Of a DNA stretch of 64,000 nt, positions 11,605-29,071 are shown one piece after another. Origin of the DNA: Sitta carolinensis (taxonomy: Eukaryota; Chordata; Aves; Passeriformes; Sittidae); NCBI GenBank assembly GCA_032173965.1, contig CM063284.1, positions 64,540,863 to 64,604,862 of the forward strand. Direction: 5' to 3'. The notes beneath the pieces are model-generated. The model ran no database searches and was not told where the DNA came from. It saw only the letters and a program-made list of their open reading frames with translations. Each line of letters opens with the position of its first letter. The first letter of the stretch is position 1. The position numbers were made by a program, and so were the translations under genes.

Positions 11605-11683
11605 TTTTTTTTTTTTTTTTTTTTTTTAATATGTATTTTTCTACTTTTTCTTTTTCTTTTTTTTTTTTTTTTTTTTAAAAAAA
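11605..11683. repeat. T24 / T-rich / T20-A7 homopolymer block
   Basis: T runs at 11605-11628 and 11657-11676 flank a T-rich spacer, followed directly by A7. Read as PHACTR1 RNA this is a U7-A20 and a second A24 tract about 115-190 nt after the stop codon. Such tracts commonly cause internal oligo(dT) priming and assembly length errors. Confidence 0.9.
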
Positions 11684-11796
11684 GGCAGTTCAGAAGATTT
11701 ACATTGTACGTAACAGGGAAGTGAATAATACCAGCACTTATGGTTCCTTTTAGTTATGTTTTGAAGACGGCATAGTAGTCAGGTAGAATTGATCTG

Positions 11797-11812
11797 CTAC
11801 GGTCTATGAAAC
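11797..11812 (-). CDS. PHACTR1: PHACTR1 terminal coding exon (Phe-His-Arg-Pro-stop)
   Basis: Only 16 coding bases: one base completing Arg576, then Phe577, His578, Arg579, Pro580 and TAG (human numbering, which matches exactly when counted from this stop). The acceptor is ttttag, immediately before. In the human PHACTR1-PP1 structures this tail packs against the phosphatase and shapes the substrate groove, with His578 and Arg576 mattering, so the tiny exon carries function. The rest of this exon is 3' UTR. The intron before it is phase 2. The exact FHRP-stop end shared with the mammalian protein and the in-frame join to the preceding exon make this call firm despite its size. Confidence 0.93.
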
Positions 11813-17397
<5,585 letters not shown>

Positions 17398-19959
17398 CTA
17401 CAGAGTGCTGCTTGGGGATTTATTTTACTGCAACCGCCGTGATGGTAATAAGAGGGTTTGGACATTCCACTGCCTTGTTTTTATCTGCCTTTCACCGCCT
17501 AAAATTCCTACCTGGGAAATGCTCTCTTGTTGTAACACCTTGAATATTGTCTCACCTTGCTGCCAGAGCAGCCCACCATTTTTTGGGAAGCTGCTGTGGC
17601 TGGAGACCCCAGTTCCCAGCTGAGGTTGACCACCCTTGGCAGAAATGAGATGTAAGGCAAGAAAGTCTCCAAGTGCACTGATGTCCCAGGAAGAGACAAA
17701 GACCACAACACAACTCTAAAATGACCTGCACAGGCTGTGCACTTTCCACTTTCTGCTGCTGTTGTCTGCCCTTTTGCACTGCCTGGGAAGAGTCAAGCCA
17801 AGGCATGGAGTGGCTCCTGCCCTGAATTACATGCAAAAGGTGAAAAACAACTTTCTTTACCATTCTGATATTCTGCAGACCTGTCCTTATCTCCAGAAAA
17901 GGCAGACAGGATGATTAGTGCTCACTGAACTTTTAACTGTCTATTGACAGCTGTGGTTTCTATCACAGCATATTTGAATTTAAAAGTTTATGTTACATGC
18001 TACAAGCCAAAAGAAATGGCAGTGGTGGATTGTATCATGTCAGGAATGCATCTTCATTGTTTCAAGCATTTCTTTCAAATTCCACAGCAGAATAGGCAGC
18101 CACAGTGAAAAACTCCTCTTAAATCAGAGTGCTGATAGTTCACGTGTCACACAGCCAGTTACATTGGCAGGGACAGGAGCTGGCTTTCAGGGATCAATTC
18201 TCCTTGGATGCACAGCATGCTGGTGAATGTCAAAAGCAATTACACAATCTGAAGGTGCTACATAAATGTGTGCATGTGGCTGTAGATAGCTGAAAAGTTT
18301 CACTGTTACAGTAGAACATTTGTAACCAGGATACATCAGGAAAAATAATATCCTGATAACAATATCCTACACAGTGTATCATGCTCTTCCCTCTCACTAG
18401 AAATAGATGTGCTTGAAATATTTTACCCTTGTGAAGGGTGAAGGGCCTAAATATTTAATAAAATGCCTGAGATTCCATTCTGCAACATTATTTATGCCCC
18501 TGAATCCACCTTTCTTCCAAATTAAGTATCTCAGTTCCCTGAATTTCATCTTCCAGGGAGAATTAAGATTTAAAACAGCCAGGACACTAAGTGAAGGGTG
18601 AAAAATCCTTCCTTTCTTCAGCACATGGGTGGAGCTCCACTGCCCTAACCTGCATCTGGCTGTAAGCCTGTGTGCTTGTTCTTGGCACTGTTGGTTGTCT
18701 TTCTCTTCTCTTCTCTGTCTAGAAAAGATGATTGTGATGGGAGGCGGCAGTGGGGCTGCTCTCCTTACACCAGCATGCCTGAGCATGCACACAGGGATGT
18801 GTGCATGGGTTTAAACTGGGTTTAAGCATTTCATGTGGAGAGTCTGCAGAGCTGCACTAATGTCCTGCCTGCGAGATGGTCAGGAGAACAGAAATGAGGA
18901 TGGAAAAAAGATGCATTGACTCTTGTGCCAGTGCTCCAGCTTTGAAAGAGTCCTGAAATCCATGGCTGGTATCACATAGTTCATGTGTAGCCATAAATCT
19001 ACATATATTTCCATATATAAATACATGCACACAAAATATATTCAGTACATCAAACCAAAGTGCCAATCTGATCATGCTAAGTGTAACGAGAGAGACAACC
19101 ACGCTATGTCATTTTCTAAAAGCCATTAATTAAAGCTACATTATTTGAATGGTTAACAAATTTTCCCTCCTTCTCCTCATGCTATTGCAGAGATCTCTCA
19201 TGACCTTCTAGGTGTGAGAGCCTTGCAGTATGTTTGGGCTGCCCAAAGGTCCCTTAACTCTTTACTAGCTGGGGAAGCAGCTTTGCAGGACAGATTGGAA
19301 GCAGCCTCACTGCAGGTGTCAGCTGAGGTGTGTGTCCATGCTGAGGGCACAGCTCATCTGAGATCTCACCTTGCAGTTTATTTTTATGACCTGTGAGCTG
19401 TGGTCTCTTGGGTCAAAATTGCTTAATGCTACAGAGTCCTTATCGAGCAACACCTGAGAACAAGCTCTTCTAACAGGCAGAAAGAATAGAGCACATTCAA
19501 AAATTACAGGACAAGGACATGGCCAAGGGCATGATGCAATTGTCTGTACAAGGTGTGTGCTCAGAGTAGGGAGAAGGGGTTCTTACTGAGCTGGACCCTT
19601 TTTGATTTACTTCTGTTAATGTCAAAGGGACGTATGTACATGAGTGTGTCTGGACTTCTGTGTGCAGTACCTGGGCATTTACATTTCTATTTATGTGTTT
19701 GTGAAGATGTGGGAGCTGAGGGAGCAGGGTAATTCTATGGTGAGCGACTCATTATTTGAGTGTGCACCAGGGTAAAATTCCTTTTCAAAATAAATGGTTT
19801 TGTATTAATTCAAGAGCAGTAAATGAGGACAGGACCTCTCATGCCTTGTCACAGGAGCTCCAATTTTCTTCTGTATATTCTGGGGTGCTGTAGATACAAA
19901 ATGGGCATTTTCCAGGCTTTGATACTAAGGCAGTTAGAAAGGGAAGATTTAATGCCACA

Positions 19960-19986
19960 CCCCGCGCCCCCGCCCACCCTGGCCCC
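19960..19986 (-). promoter_or_regulatory. PHACTR1: G-quadruplex motif on the PHACTR1-sense strand
   Basis: The plus strand has C-runs at 19960-19963, 19967-19971, 19973-19975, 19977-19979 and 19983-19986. The minus (PHACTR1 RNA-like) strand therefore has five G-runs with loops of 1-3 bases. This meets the usual G3+N1-7 rule. It is unusually GC-rich for its surroundings. Its role is unknown. Confidence 0.6.
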
Positions 19987-22267
19987 TACTTTGTCCGTCG
20001 CATCAGAAATGCAGCAAACCCAGGCACCCCCATCAGGTAAAGTGGAGGGGGACTGACTCTTGCCAGTTTGGTCTTGGGATCTAGTCAAATGCAAAACGCT
20101 GAGTTTGCCCCACTTCAGTCACAAGGAAGCTTATCTTAGCATGTGATCATTGCCTGCTCTGTTACCTCACTAAAATATTATAGTTGTTATTTAAAGAAGA
20201 AAACAAGCCAAAAAATTACAAACCTTAACCAGCAGCACCGCCCCCCACCCTCTGATCCCCGCCTTCTGCAGTAAAGACATAGGAGCAGGATGTGATTAAA
20301 ATGCCCTGAAGACCTTTCCCTCTGACTATAAATGCAGTTTGTCCAAATTAGGCACTAACATTTTTTTCTTCTCTGACCTTTCTCCTCCTCGCTGCCTCTC
20401 TCTCACCTCTCTCTGATGAGTCCCAGCTCTCTCAAGAGTTCATTATTTTCAACAGCCTTTGCTGATGCAAGCCAGTGGAGGTCAGTTAAAGAAAAGCTTG
20501 AACATCTTCAAGCAGGGGAGACATTTCCCAGAGAGGCACAGAGTGAACAGAGCATTTAAATTGGATGGGGGCAAGAATTTAACAAGAGCAAAAATTTCAG
20601 ATTATTGCACAGATTTTAAGAAACAGCCACACCTCTTCAGGTTGGTAGTCAGTATTACAGCTCTGAGAGATTTCCTTTTGGAGCTAGACCTCTGAGAAAA
20701 ATAAGCTTTTGGCAGTGGGGGGATAGGAAGCAGTAAACAGCTCTGGGGATTGGGAAGTGTGGTGCCATTTAAGAGAAGAGAAGATAGGAAGAGAAGCATT
20801 CTATTCCACGTTGCAAGTGATTTATAACGTGCTCTGTTAATCCAGGCTATGACTCTCTCTCTGTAATGGAAGTCCTCAGGGGACATTCATGCTTGTGTTA
20901 ATTGCCTTGGTGCTTGGCCAAGTTCACGATGGTTCAGAGAAGATATGTTCTTGGTAGTAATTTGTGGGAGCCCAGATCTCCCTGTAGACGTGACCCATCT
21001 GCAGCACTTCCAGAGGGCTTCTGCACATTAATATTCTTTTAATGGGCTGGAGGTCAAGACCAGTGCTCAGAGAAAAAAACCTTCCTAATCCACATGTCCT
21101 TCCACTCAAATGATGCAAGTCCTTGTGCCCAAAGATGTTCGGTGGGCCTGAGGGGCAGGGAGGGCTGGGCATCTCAGGTGCCAGGCAAACATGCTTCCAC
21201 TCTCCTTCCTCAGGCAGGAGGGACACGAGCTGCTGAGAAACTTAGCCAGCAGCATGTGCCTTCATTTTGTTATTTGAATGGTAGCTATTCCTAACCCCAG
21301 TTAATGTGGAATGAGATGAATCGGAGAGGATGGAAAGTGCTAAAAGGGTCAGCTTGCTATAGGTCACCTGATTTCTTTATAATTTTTCTTTTTTTTAAGA
21401 AATTGCCTGTCTATATGATGAATTCAACTGGATATTTATTGCTGACTTTAATAAGGCATCTAGACCTATCAAGGTAATCTTACTTATTACAGCATGTCAT
21501 ATTACATCTTATCATCATAACACTGTAACAAAATGTCAGTGCTGACAGAATTTTAAGAACAGCTTTTTATGGATGGAGTGGGATCTTCCCTTGGAATTGT
21601 AATGTTGCCACCAAAAAAACTGGGGACAGTAGCAGTTTCTGTAGTGCAAGGTCAAAAGTCTCATTAGTGGCTTCTACAGAACCCACTTCCTTTCTTATTC
21701 CCAACTACACATGTTTACGAAAGTGGCAATATGGCAGAGTTTCCTCATGTTGAACTTACCCTGCGGGCACCTGTGTGCTTGAAAACCCAGTGCAAACAGA
21801 AAGGGCTGCTGGGCAACAAACTTGCTGTGTTCAATTAGACTTCTGCTTGAACTGAGGTTTAAAATCCTTTGGTACTAAGACTTCAGTAAAAACCATCAGA
21901 AAGAGCTTGCCACTCTGCTGTAAACACGACACATCTGGGGCAGGCTCATGAAAGACATAGCTGGGGAATAACAACTATTTTTACAGGATTCACTCGGTGG
22001 TTGGCATTTCTAGTTGTTATCTAAAACACTTGCACACTTTATTCACTTCATTTCTCTAGTGATTTCTGAGCTTTTATGATGGTATGCTTGGTAGGTGAGG
22101 ACAAAATCTGTTGTTAGATCAGCCCTGCAGTTCTTTCATTAAAATTACATGTGTTACTAGAACAATTTACAACAGTTTAAAAAGATGATACAAATCAAAC
22201 AATGTTAAGTCGTGTTGCTATCAACCTCAGAGATGTGGGGGTGAAAAATCTTTGCTAGAAAGGAAGC

Positions 22268-22285
22268 AAAAAAAAAAAAAAAAAA
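22268..22285. repeat. Poly(A)18 tract
   Basis: A pure A run in the PHACTR1 intron (U-run on the transcript). No adjacent retroposon body is recognised. Confidence 0.85.
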
Positions 22286-23871
22286 GACTTAAAGGTATGT
22301 GACCAGGAATAGGGGAATGAACATTAAAAAGCCAAATGCCAGGGTGTTGGACTGATGCTGTTTTCCCTGTTGTTCCTGCTTAAAAGTGCAAACAAGACAA
22401 AACAAGAAATCTCCCAGAAAACTGCCAAGGTTTTAGGGAGCATACACTGATGTGAAGCAATGGCAGCCTGGTGCTTTAGCCTGGTGCTGTGGCCTCTGTC
22501 TGCAACAGATGTCTCCTCTGTTCTGCACCTTTCCTACTGGATAGTGGAGGATGGGAGCCGTGTGGCAATGGTGCTGGCTCAGTCAGCAAGCCCTCACTTC
22601 TTAGGAAGCGCTTTGGGTATGGGGAGCTTTGCTCTGGATCTATTACAGCTGCTCCTCAAATGGCATCAAGCTCTGCATTGGATTCCTGCACGTGCTTACC
22701 CTTCAATGTACAGAGAAATTGAAAGCCTGGTAAAATGGTATTTCCAGCCTTTGCGCAGAGCCTCAATTCTATGAAACATCTGCAATGCAGTTAGGATCTT
22801 TTCTTTCAGGCAGTGCTAAGAGGGAATGCAAAATCATCCCTGTCATCGTGGTGAGGAATATAAGTGTTTTACAAACAATATCATGGCTCTCTAGCTTCTG
22901 CAGACAACAGCAGTATCCCCCCACTGGTGACCAAGAATTCTACCTATTACATGAGCTGAGACTAAGGCATGAGATTTTTAACTGTGGTAGAAAGCAATTC
23001 AGTTCTCAGAATGAAACCTTTCCACATATATTTAGAGACCTTTCCTTATTATTTATACCATGAAAGTGGTGATCACATAGGTCAATAAAACTAAGACATC
23101 TAAAATTGTACAGAAAGGGAATGGTGATGCTTCACAAGTATGTGAGTTTTAGAGGGCTTTCTTTACCTCTGGAGATAGGAATTATGTCAGTGCTGAAAGA
23201 AAGTTCATCTGCAATAGCAGGATGGATAGTTCACTGTGAATGTTTGGGCATCCGTAGACTTTTATGCCAGCTGCAAAACTGAATGTGTACTTCTGAAATG
23301 ACTGTTCTTCAGTTTTAAGAGTAAATGATTTTTGAATCAAGCAATGCTGTTTTGTTTGTCCTTCCCTGCCGATACAAGATTGTTTTCTGCACTATATGCT
23401 TTTTGGCAAATGCTTGTCTCTCTTTAGTTTAAATGCCTCAATTGATAACCTCCCTTTCCAGAAAGTGTTTAGCTTCCAGTTTTATGAGGGTTTTTTTGGT
23501 AGAATTTTCAAATCGGTATTGCTTTAACTTTGCTTTCTGTAATGGCTACAGAAGTCATTACATTTACAAGAAGCATTGGTCCTTGTAAATGCTGATCTCT
23601 ATCCTTCGCTGTCAAAACTCCTTCAGTTATGACGACTAGATCTTTTTCCTGTTTGAAATGTTACCAGCAGTACCCTGCAAAGTGGTTTCCTTGGCTCTCT
23701 GAGGACTTACACCCTGCAACATTGCTGATTTCTTCTAAAGATTTTTTTTTCTAAGACTTGTTTCACACTCTACTTTTGAAAATGGTGTTGAAGAAAAGAA
23801 ACAAGGCAAACAACTGTGCAGTAGGGAGAAAGTTACAGTAGTGTCATAATAGGATCAAAGCTGCTTCTCAC

Positions 23872-23933
23872 CTTACGTGTTAATCTTCTCTTAATCTCTC
23901 GTTTTTCCTCCTGCTCCTCTTGCTCATTCCGGG
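23872..23933 (-). CDS. PHACTR1: PHACTR1 exon, charged linker leading into RPEL3
   Basis: A 62-nt exon: two bases completing Pro483, then 20 residues 484-503, beginning RNEQEEQEEKREIKRRL and ending TRK. This is the Glu/Lys/Arg-rich helix between RPEL2 and RPEL3; basic residues here help nuclear import when actin is not bound. Leu500, altered in a human encephalopathy (L500P), is intact. The acceptor is ttacag and the donor after AAG is gtgaga. The upstream junction is phase 1 and the downstream junction is phase 0. The short length hides it from simple open-frame searches. Confidence 0.95.
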
Positions 23934-24464
23934 CTGTAAAAGATTTACAAGGATCTCAGACTGTGGACTCATCAGGCATACACAGTTGCAACAAAATAAG
24001 CCATTCCATCAGTATATTAATGTTTCAGGACCTCTCTGATGCACAGTATGTCCCCCTGGGGCTGGTGAATGTCCTCGATCCGTATGTACTGCGCTTCTTC
24101 ACATGCTTCATAAAACATCTACAGCTTCCATCCTTTCCCTGTGTTGGCACCTCTTCGTGTGTGTCACTTTCTAGAAAGGCTGGGCAGCAAGCCAGCTCCT
24201 CAAAAAATGTTATCTCCCTGCCCACAGGCCTGGCAGGCTCAGGGGCTCAGCTACGACAGGGCTGAATTCTGCAAGGTCAGTGGAAAAGAAACACATGCAA
24301 TTTTTTTCCATCTGCAGAATAGCTTCTTGCAGCTACTTTTTGGAGATAATAGAAAAAACCCTTTGGAATAGAGGTGCCAGTCAAATCATGCAACTTCCTA
24401 TGGCATAAGCAGAGTTAAGAATGTGTCCTTCCATCATGAGCCTTCGAAGTATCACGCTGGAGCA

Positions 24465-24470
24465 TAAAAG
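24465..24470. repeat. Target-site duplication TAAAAG, left copy
   Basis: Six bases directly abutting the LTR, identical to 24767-24772. The match even extends two bases further (CA) because the LTR itself ends in ACA. Confidence 0.88.
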
Positions 24471-24766
24471 TGTTACTGTGACGAAGATAGGAACATACAG
24501 TAACACACACAACAGGTGTTCAGGCAGAGAAGAAGAAAAGAACTCTCTTGTTTATTGTTGACTTTGTATATATAAGTTTCTGGACAGTGACCAGAGATTG
24601 GACAAAGAGGTTCCCACCTCTCCATCTCCACTGGTCACTTGAGAAGTCCATCAGGTGATATCTTTTCACAAAGGAATGCAAACGTGATTCTTGTTTATCT
24701 TACAATTCATGAGAACTGACTCCATTATACTAAAATAAATCAGAAGGCTTATTTTCAGGGGCAACA
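24471..24766 (-). mobile_element. Solo LTR of an endogenous retrovirus, minus orientation, with 6-bp target duplication
   Basis: A 296-bp element. On the minus strand it starts TGTTGCCCCTGAAAATAAG and ends CACAGTAACA, so the termini form the inverted repeat TGTTRC/GTAACA. The TATA box is at 24567-24574 and AATAAA at 24551-24556, again with the poly(A) signal just after the TATA. The flanks are identical: TAAAAG at 24465-24470 and again at 24767-24772. A 6-bp duplication is typical of class II (ERVK-like) integrations. No internal viral sequence remains, so it is the product of LTR-LTR recombination. It lies in sense with PHACTR1, 537 bp upstream of the linker exon. Confidence 0.9.
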
Positions 24767-24772
24767 TAAAAG
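24767..24772. repeat. Target-site duplication TAAAAG, right copy
   Basis: Partner of 24465-24470. The perfect copy suggests a fairly young insertion or chance preservation. Confidence 0.88.
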
Positions 24773-27700
24773 CTCATCCTAGGTCAATTAACTTTCAACA
24801 TTAAGCCAAAAGATCATGTGCAACAAGTTCTTATCAGGGCATACCTTAATTCTTGTCCCTCAAGAGCTCAGTAACATTTGAGTACACTAACTCTTCTTCA
24901 ACTTAGGAGCAGGCTGTCATGCCTTGTCTTTGCATTGCCCTTTACCAAAAGTCACTAAAATCCCAGGTTTCCAGGTACTCAGCTTCTCGATCAGTTAGGA
25001 TCTGCCTCCACTGCTTTGCCGAGGGCTGAAATGCTTTTCACTCCAATCATGCTGGCCCATAACAGGTGAGAGCAAACACAACTCATCAGCTTTTCCAATA
25101 AATACTCTGTGCCCCTGCTGGGATCCAGTTTTTGCTTACCTAGGACTAGCTCAGGCAGGAATAACTCTCTGCAGGAGACATTATGGACCTCAAGGCCAGC
25201 TGAGGATAGGTGCCTTGATTTAAAGTGTTGAACTTTGGACTGCACTAAACTCAAGGGGGAATCCCAAGTTCCTCTCTGCTGATCCTGCAGATGGAGCAGA
25301 CACCTCCTGCAGAGCAGCAGTAACAACAATCCACCAACCACAGCCTCTTCAGCTGTGAGAGCACAAGCCAGCACTCTCACTAGAAAACTGGGGTTTTCCC
25401 CACACAGAAATGGGACCTCAGGTTAAGAGACCACAGAAGCCTCTGAGCAGGTGAGGAGGGCTAGGCTGGAAACCAGGCTTCTCATGGCTCAGTACAGTAG
25501 AGCTGACAGTGCTATCACAACTGTTCACTGACTTCAGCAGGACTGGGAAATCTACACTGAAGTGGACAAAGAACCTGTCGATGTTATGATGTTTCACACT
25601 GCACTTCTGATCTTTAAGTGCCATTTTACCAAAAATATTGCTTATATTTTCAGAAGGAAGGAAAACCAGTAGGGGAGTAAAAAGAACACAAGACAGCAGG
25701 GAGTCACAACTGTCTTTCTAAGCAATCACTGGAGTACCTACACTGATAAATGTAATTTTCCTCTTTCAGTGCTTTCTGTCCCTACTGGGCTGGATAGTCT
25801 TCTAGCAATTGATCCTCTAGCATTTTTTTTCTTCCCTTTGTGTTTCAAATTTGGAGGAGTTGGTCCTGAAAATGCCTGCTTTCAGACACAGCACTAAAGA
25901 GAATCCACACAGAGTCAGGGTAGAACTGCAAGTGGCCAAGAAGTTATGTATAAAACTTAGTAATGGCTTTTCATTTTTGTCCTTGGCATCTGATGTTTTT
26001 CTCTTCTCCTCACTCTCAGCCACCCATTTTCAGAGACAGCCAGGCAGGTTTAAGGCTTCAGGCAGGTAAAAGCTGGAAAATAGGAATACATTCTCCTTCA
26101 AAACTAGAAAGTGACTTTGTTTTAGCTATTTCTTTGAAGTTAAGTCATGCCAATCTTGTGAAGCCACAGAACTGATGCTTTATTTTATCTTATGTGTTCA
26201 GGAGATTCTCTGTTTCTCTAAACCTGTGGGTCAGGGTGAGTGGTTGGATGTAGGTGCCTGATTTCTGTGCCAGTGTGAAATGTCCCCCAGTACAGTTTGA
26301 GGCATTCAGAACCCACCTAACAATCATTTTTGCGAGGAATTTATGCAACCCTGAATGTGCCAAGCTGACAACTGGATTGCTTTTATCCACCTGTGAAGTG
26401 GCACAGGGGTGGTGCCTGATGAGGGATTGAGGCATCTTTCCTTATCCATCTGGACAGCAAGTATAACTGCAAAGTGTTCTTCAGTCTTCAAAGTAACCCT
26501 GCAGGCCTGGACTTGTCCCACTACATGCCTTTGACCTAAGTATGAGTCAGAGAATGGGGTATACATCAGTGAAGGACCCTACAAGAACCAGTTGTCTCTG
26601 CTCCGTTTCCTTGCTGTGGCTGTTCTAATTTCATTGCTGCTATCAGCAAGTAGCAGAACTTGACAATGGATGCTTTGCCCTTGTAAAGATAACTCATAAT
26701 TATTGCAGCAGCACAGACCTAGGAAGCATTCAATTCATGTATAAAGACTGGCTGTCCAACCACATTTTGCCTCATTTTTTCCCATCAGCACAGGCAATAA
26801 TGCAGTTACACGTGTAATAGGAACATCATGGTACCAGACACGACATTTTCGTCAGGGAGATTTCAGCTTGAACTGCAGAGAAAATCCTGTTTAGTCTACT
26901 TGAGAGCTTGGTAGGCTTTCTTTTGTGTTTGTGCGTGCTCTGAGCTGGGCTTTTGCAAATTGCTTGACCTGCTTCAGCAGAGAATTTACACTCTTTATTA
27001 GCATTTCCTAAGTCTCTCTTTCCCTACACTCCATTATATTTATTATAATTCTCCTTCTCAGAAGTCTAGAGGAATGACACAAAATGATGTACAAATTAGA
27101 AAATATTTATATTTACATGTTTAAGGGAAGAGCATGTTTATGCTTTCTTTTTTTAATTATGTAACAATTTTAATTTCTTTTCTTTCCTGCTGTGGTTTAC
27201 CAAAAGTTGGAATGCCTTGGTAATACCACATTACTCTTTCCTGTAATTAGGAAGCTGCTTGTTTACCAAGACACACATGTTTTGGGGCAGATCCGTGCTA
27301 AAGCAAGCTACAAAAATTCCATTTAGGAAATACAATATGGTTCTGGATTCAGAGTAAAATTTTCGAACATCCATGTAATTTAAGAGCCTTTATTCAACTA
27401 AAAAAGAAACTGATGTTACTCCAGGGGTAATTCCTCTGAAATGTAAGACATCTTTAGGGTGCTCTGTGATTGCTGTGCTTAGCAACATGTCATTTAGGAA
27501 TGTCTGCAAGACACCCAGCGTTGGAGATGCTGCTCTCTGCTGATGCTGGTTCAAAGCAGGTGCCCAAGACCCCTCCTCCCCCAGTTCCAGGGCAGTGCCT
27601 GATGTGTTTGTTCATTGGTCCCAGGGTGACAACATGAGCTGCCAGAGAATTGGCCTCTGTCCCTATGTGCCCTAGCCTGGCATCAGTCATGTCGCAGGTC

Positions 27701-28263
27701 CCCCCTTCGCCAGCTGTTCTGCTTATGCCCCTGTGAGCCAAGCACATCTGGATGTGCCAAATATTTCCCTAGGTTCTGCCCCTGACCTCCTCCAGCAGCC
27801 AGTCACCAGGGTTAGGAGTACACAGTAGGAGCACAGTTATTAAGAGAGGGCTGGTCCCAAACAAATGGCTTTGTCAGCAGCCTCAGGCTTGCCATGCCAC
27901 TCTGCTGTCTGGTCTTTTCTCCTCTTTGCATTGACAGTGGTGTCCCTCTCTCTCTGTCTGCCACGGGTAATAACATCAACAGATGAACAGACCCTGCTGG
28001 GGATTAACACCATCATTAATCTGCTAAGAATTTAGTTTTGAAGTATTTGGAAAATGAATTCTGCTGATTTTCAGAGAATTAATCCTCTGCTACCATGTTT
28101 TTTATGATTCTCTATAATGCAGTTACTAGAACAAGAGAAGGTGATTTATGGACCTACCTATGTATAAGGTACCATTTCAGAACATTTTTTTCTCTGCAGT
28201 AATTTTTGAAAATTTTCCTGTAAATATGCATTTACTAACTTAAAAGGGGAAGAAGTTGCTTCC

Positions 28264-28279
28264 TTTTTTTTTTTTTTTT
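28264..28279. repeat. Poly(T)16 tract
   Basis: A homopolymer run in the PHACTR1 intron, with no associated element recognised. Confidence 0.85.
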
Positions 28280-28541
28280 GTTTCCAAAGTAACAACAACA
28301 AATAGCTAAGCAGCTTTTTTGTTTTTAATATTCAAAACACTTCCATGCAAGTAAAGAAACTGTCATTTTCTTCCTGTTCATTCATGAGATTATGAAAGTT
28401 GGACTCAGTCCAGCTTCCCTTTAAGTCAGTGGCAATGTATCTACTAACTTAACTTCAGGATTTCTGAATGGTATTTTGTCCCTTTAAAATATCACATGCC
28501 GAGGATCTACCATCAAATTTCTGGCTGATTTAAAGGGAGAG

Positions 28542-28567
28542 TTTCAGGGAAACATTTCAGGGAAATA
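28542..28567. repeat. 13-bp tandem duplication
   Basis: Units TTTCAGGGAAACA and TTTCAGGGAAATA lie head to tail with one mismatch. Confidence 0.8.
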
Positions 28568-29015
28568 ACCCTGAGTCACACTGGATACTTTTAAAAATTG
28601 AACAAAGGCTCCAGCTAGATGGCTGTGAAGATTTTTAGGAAAGTTAATCAAACTATGCCCTAATGTCTTTACTAACTTACAATGGAATGCTCATCCATAT
28701 AAGTGCTGCATAAAGCATGCTTTTCACAATGACAGACCCCCTGTTTGGAATGTCATTCAACATCTGGGTTTTTTTCTCCAAAGGTTTTTTATTGTAAATT
28801 TACTGACTCTGATTTAAAAGAACTGTTTCTGCAGATCTAGATGTTGTTACAGACTTCTACACTTATTTGCATTTATGATGCCTTTTATTATTTTTAATTA
28901 TTATAAGTGATGCTTACAGGGAAGAGTTGATGTTTATAAAAAAATGCCAAGTGCACATGAAATCTAACCCAAATTATCTGGCTTCAGGTTAAATGTCAGC
29001 AGAATTGGGACTTAC

Positions 29016-29071
29016 GTTTCAGTATGTTCCTCTGCTCCAATTCTTCAGCAGTTGGCCTCTGGCTCAGTCGT
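29016..29071 (-). CDS. PHACTR1: PHACTR1 exon, RPEL2 motif
   Basis: A 56-nt exon: one base completing Arg464, Arg465, then LSQRPTAEELEQRNILK and one base of Pro483. The RPEL core is R469-P-x-x-x-E474-L475 in human numbering. Asn479, altered in a human encephalopathy (N479I), is intact. RPEL2 binds one actin monomer in the trivalent PHACTR1-actin assembly. The acceptor is ttcgcag and the donor is gtaagt. The upstream junction is phase 2 and the downstream junction is phase 1, which fit the exons on both sides exactly. Confidence 0.96.

Larger units (their letters stand above)
6960..11796 (-). other. PHACTR1: Putative PHACTR1 3' UTR (far end uncertain)
   Basis: This is sequence downstream of the PHACTR1 stop on the minus strand. 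The first few hundred bases are certainly 3' UTR because the stop lies at 11797-11799. The extent is inferred. No canonical AATAAA sits at the far end. Candidate minus-strand signals are AATAAA at 9449-9454, 9170-9175, 9014-9019, 7373-7378 and 7329-7334, and ATTAAA at 7039-7044. The stretch 6960-7200 has typical long neuronal 3' UTR texture: T/A-rich, three Pumilio-type octamers and an ATTTA pentamer. Homopolymer tracts lie at 8800-8835 and 11605-11676. Several short open frames inside it are not considered genes. Confidence 0.4.
23934..29015 (-). other. PHACTR1: PHACTR1 intron (5.1 kb, phase 1), carries a solo LTR
   Basis: Phase-1 GT-AG intron between the RPEL2 exon and the linker exon. It holds a solo LTR with target duplication (24465-24772), a T16 tract (28264-28279) and a 13-bp tandem duplication (28542-28567). 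I see no other exon. Confidence 0.85.

Noticed and set aside
18397..18792. 131-codon minus-strand frame in a PHACTR1 intron
   Set aside because: It is on the transcribed strand, but there is no acceptor/donor arrangement fitting the phase-0 junction and no similarity to PHACTR proteins.
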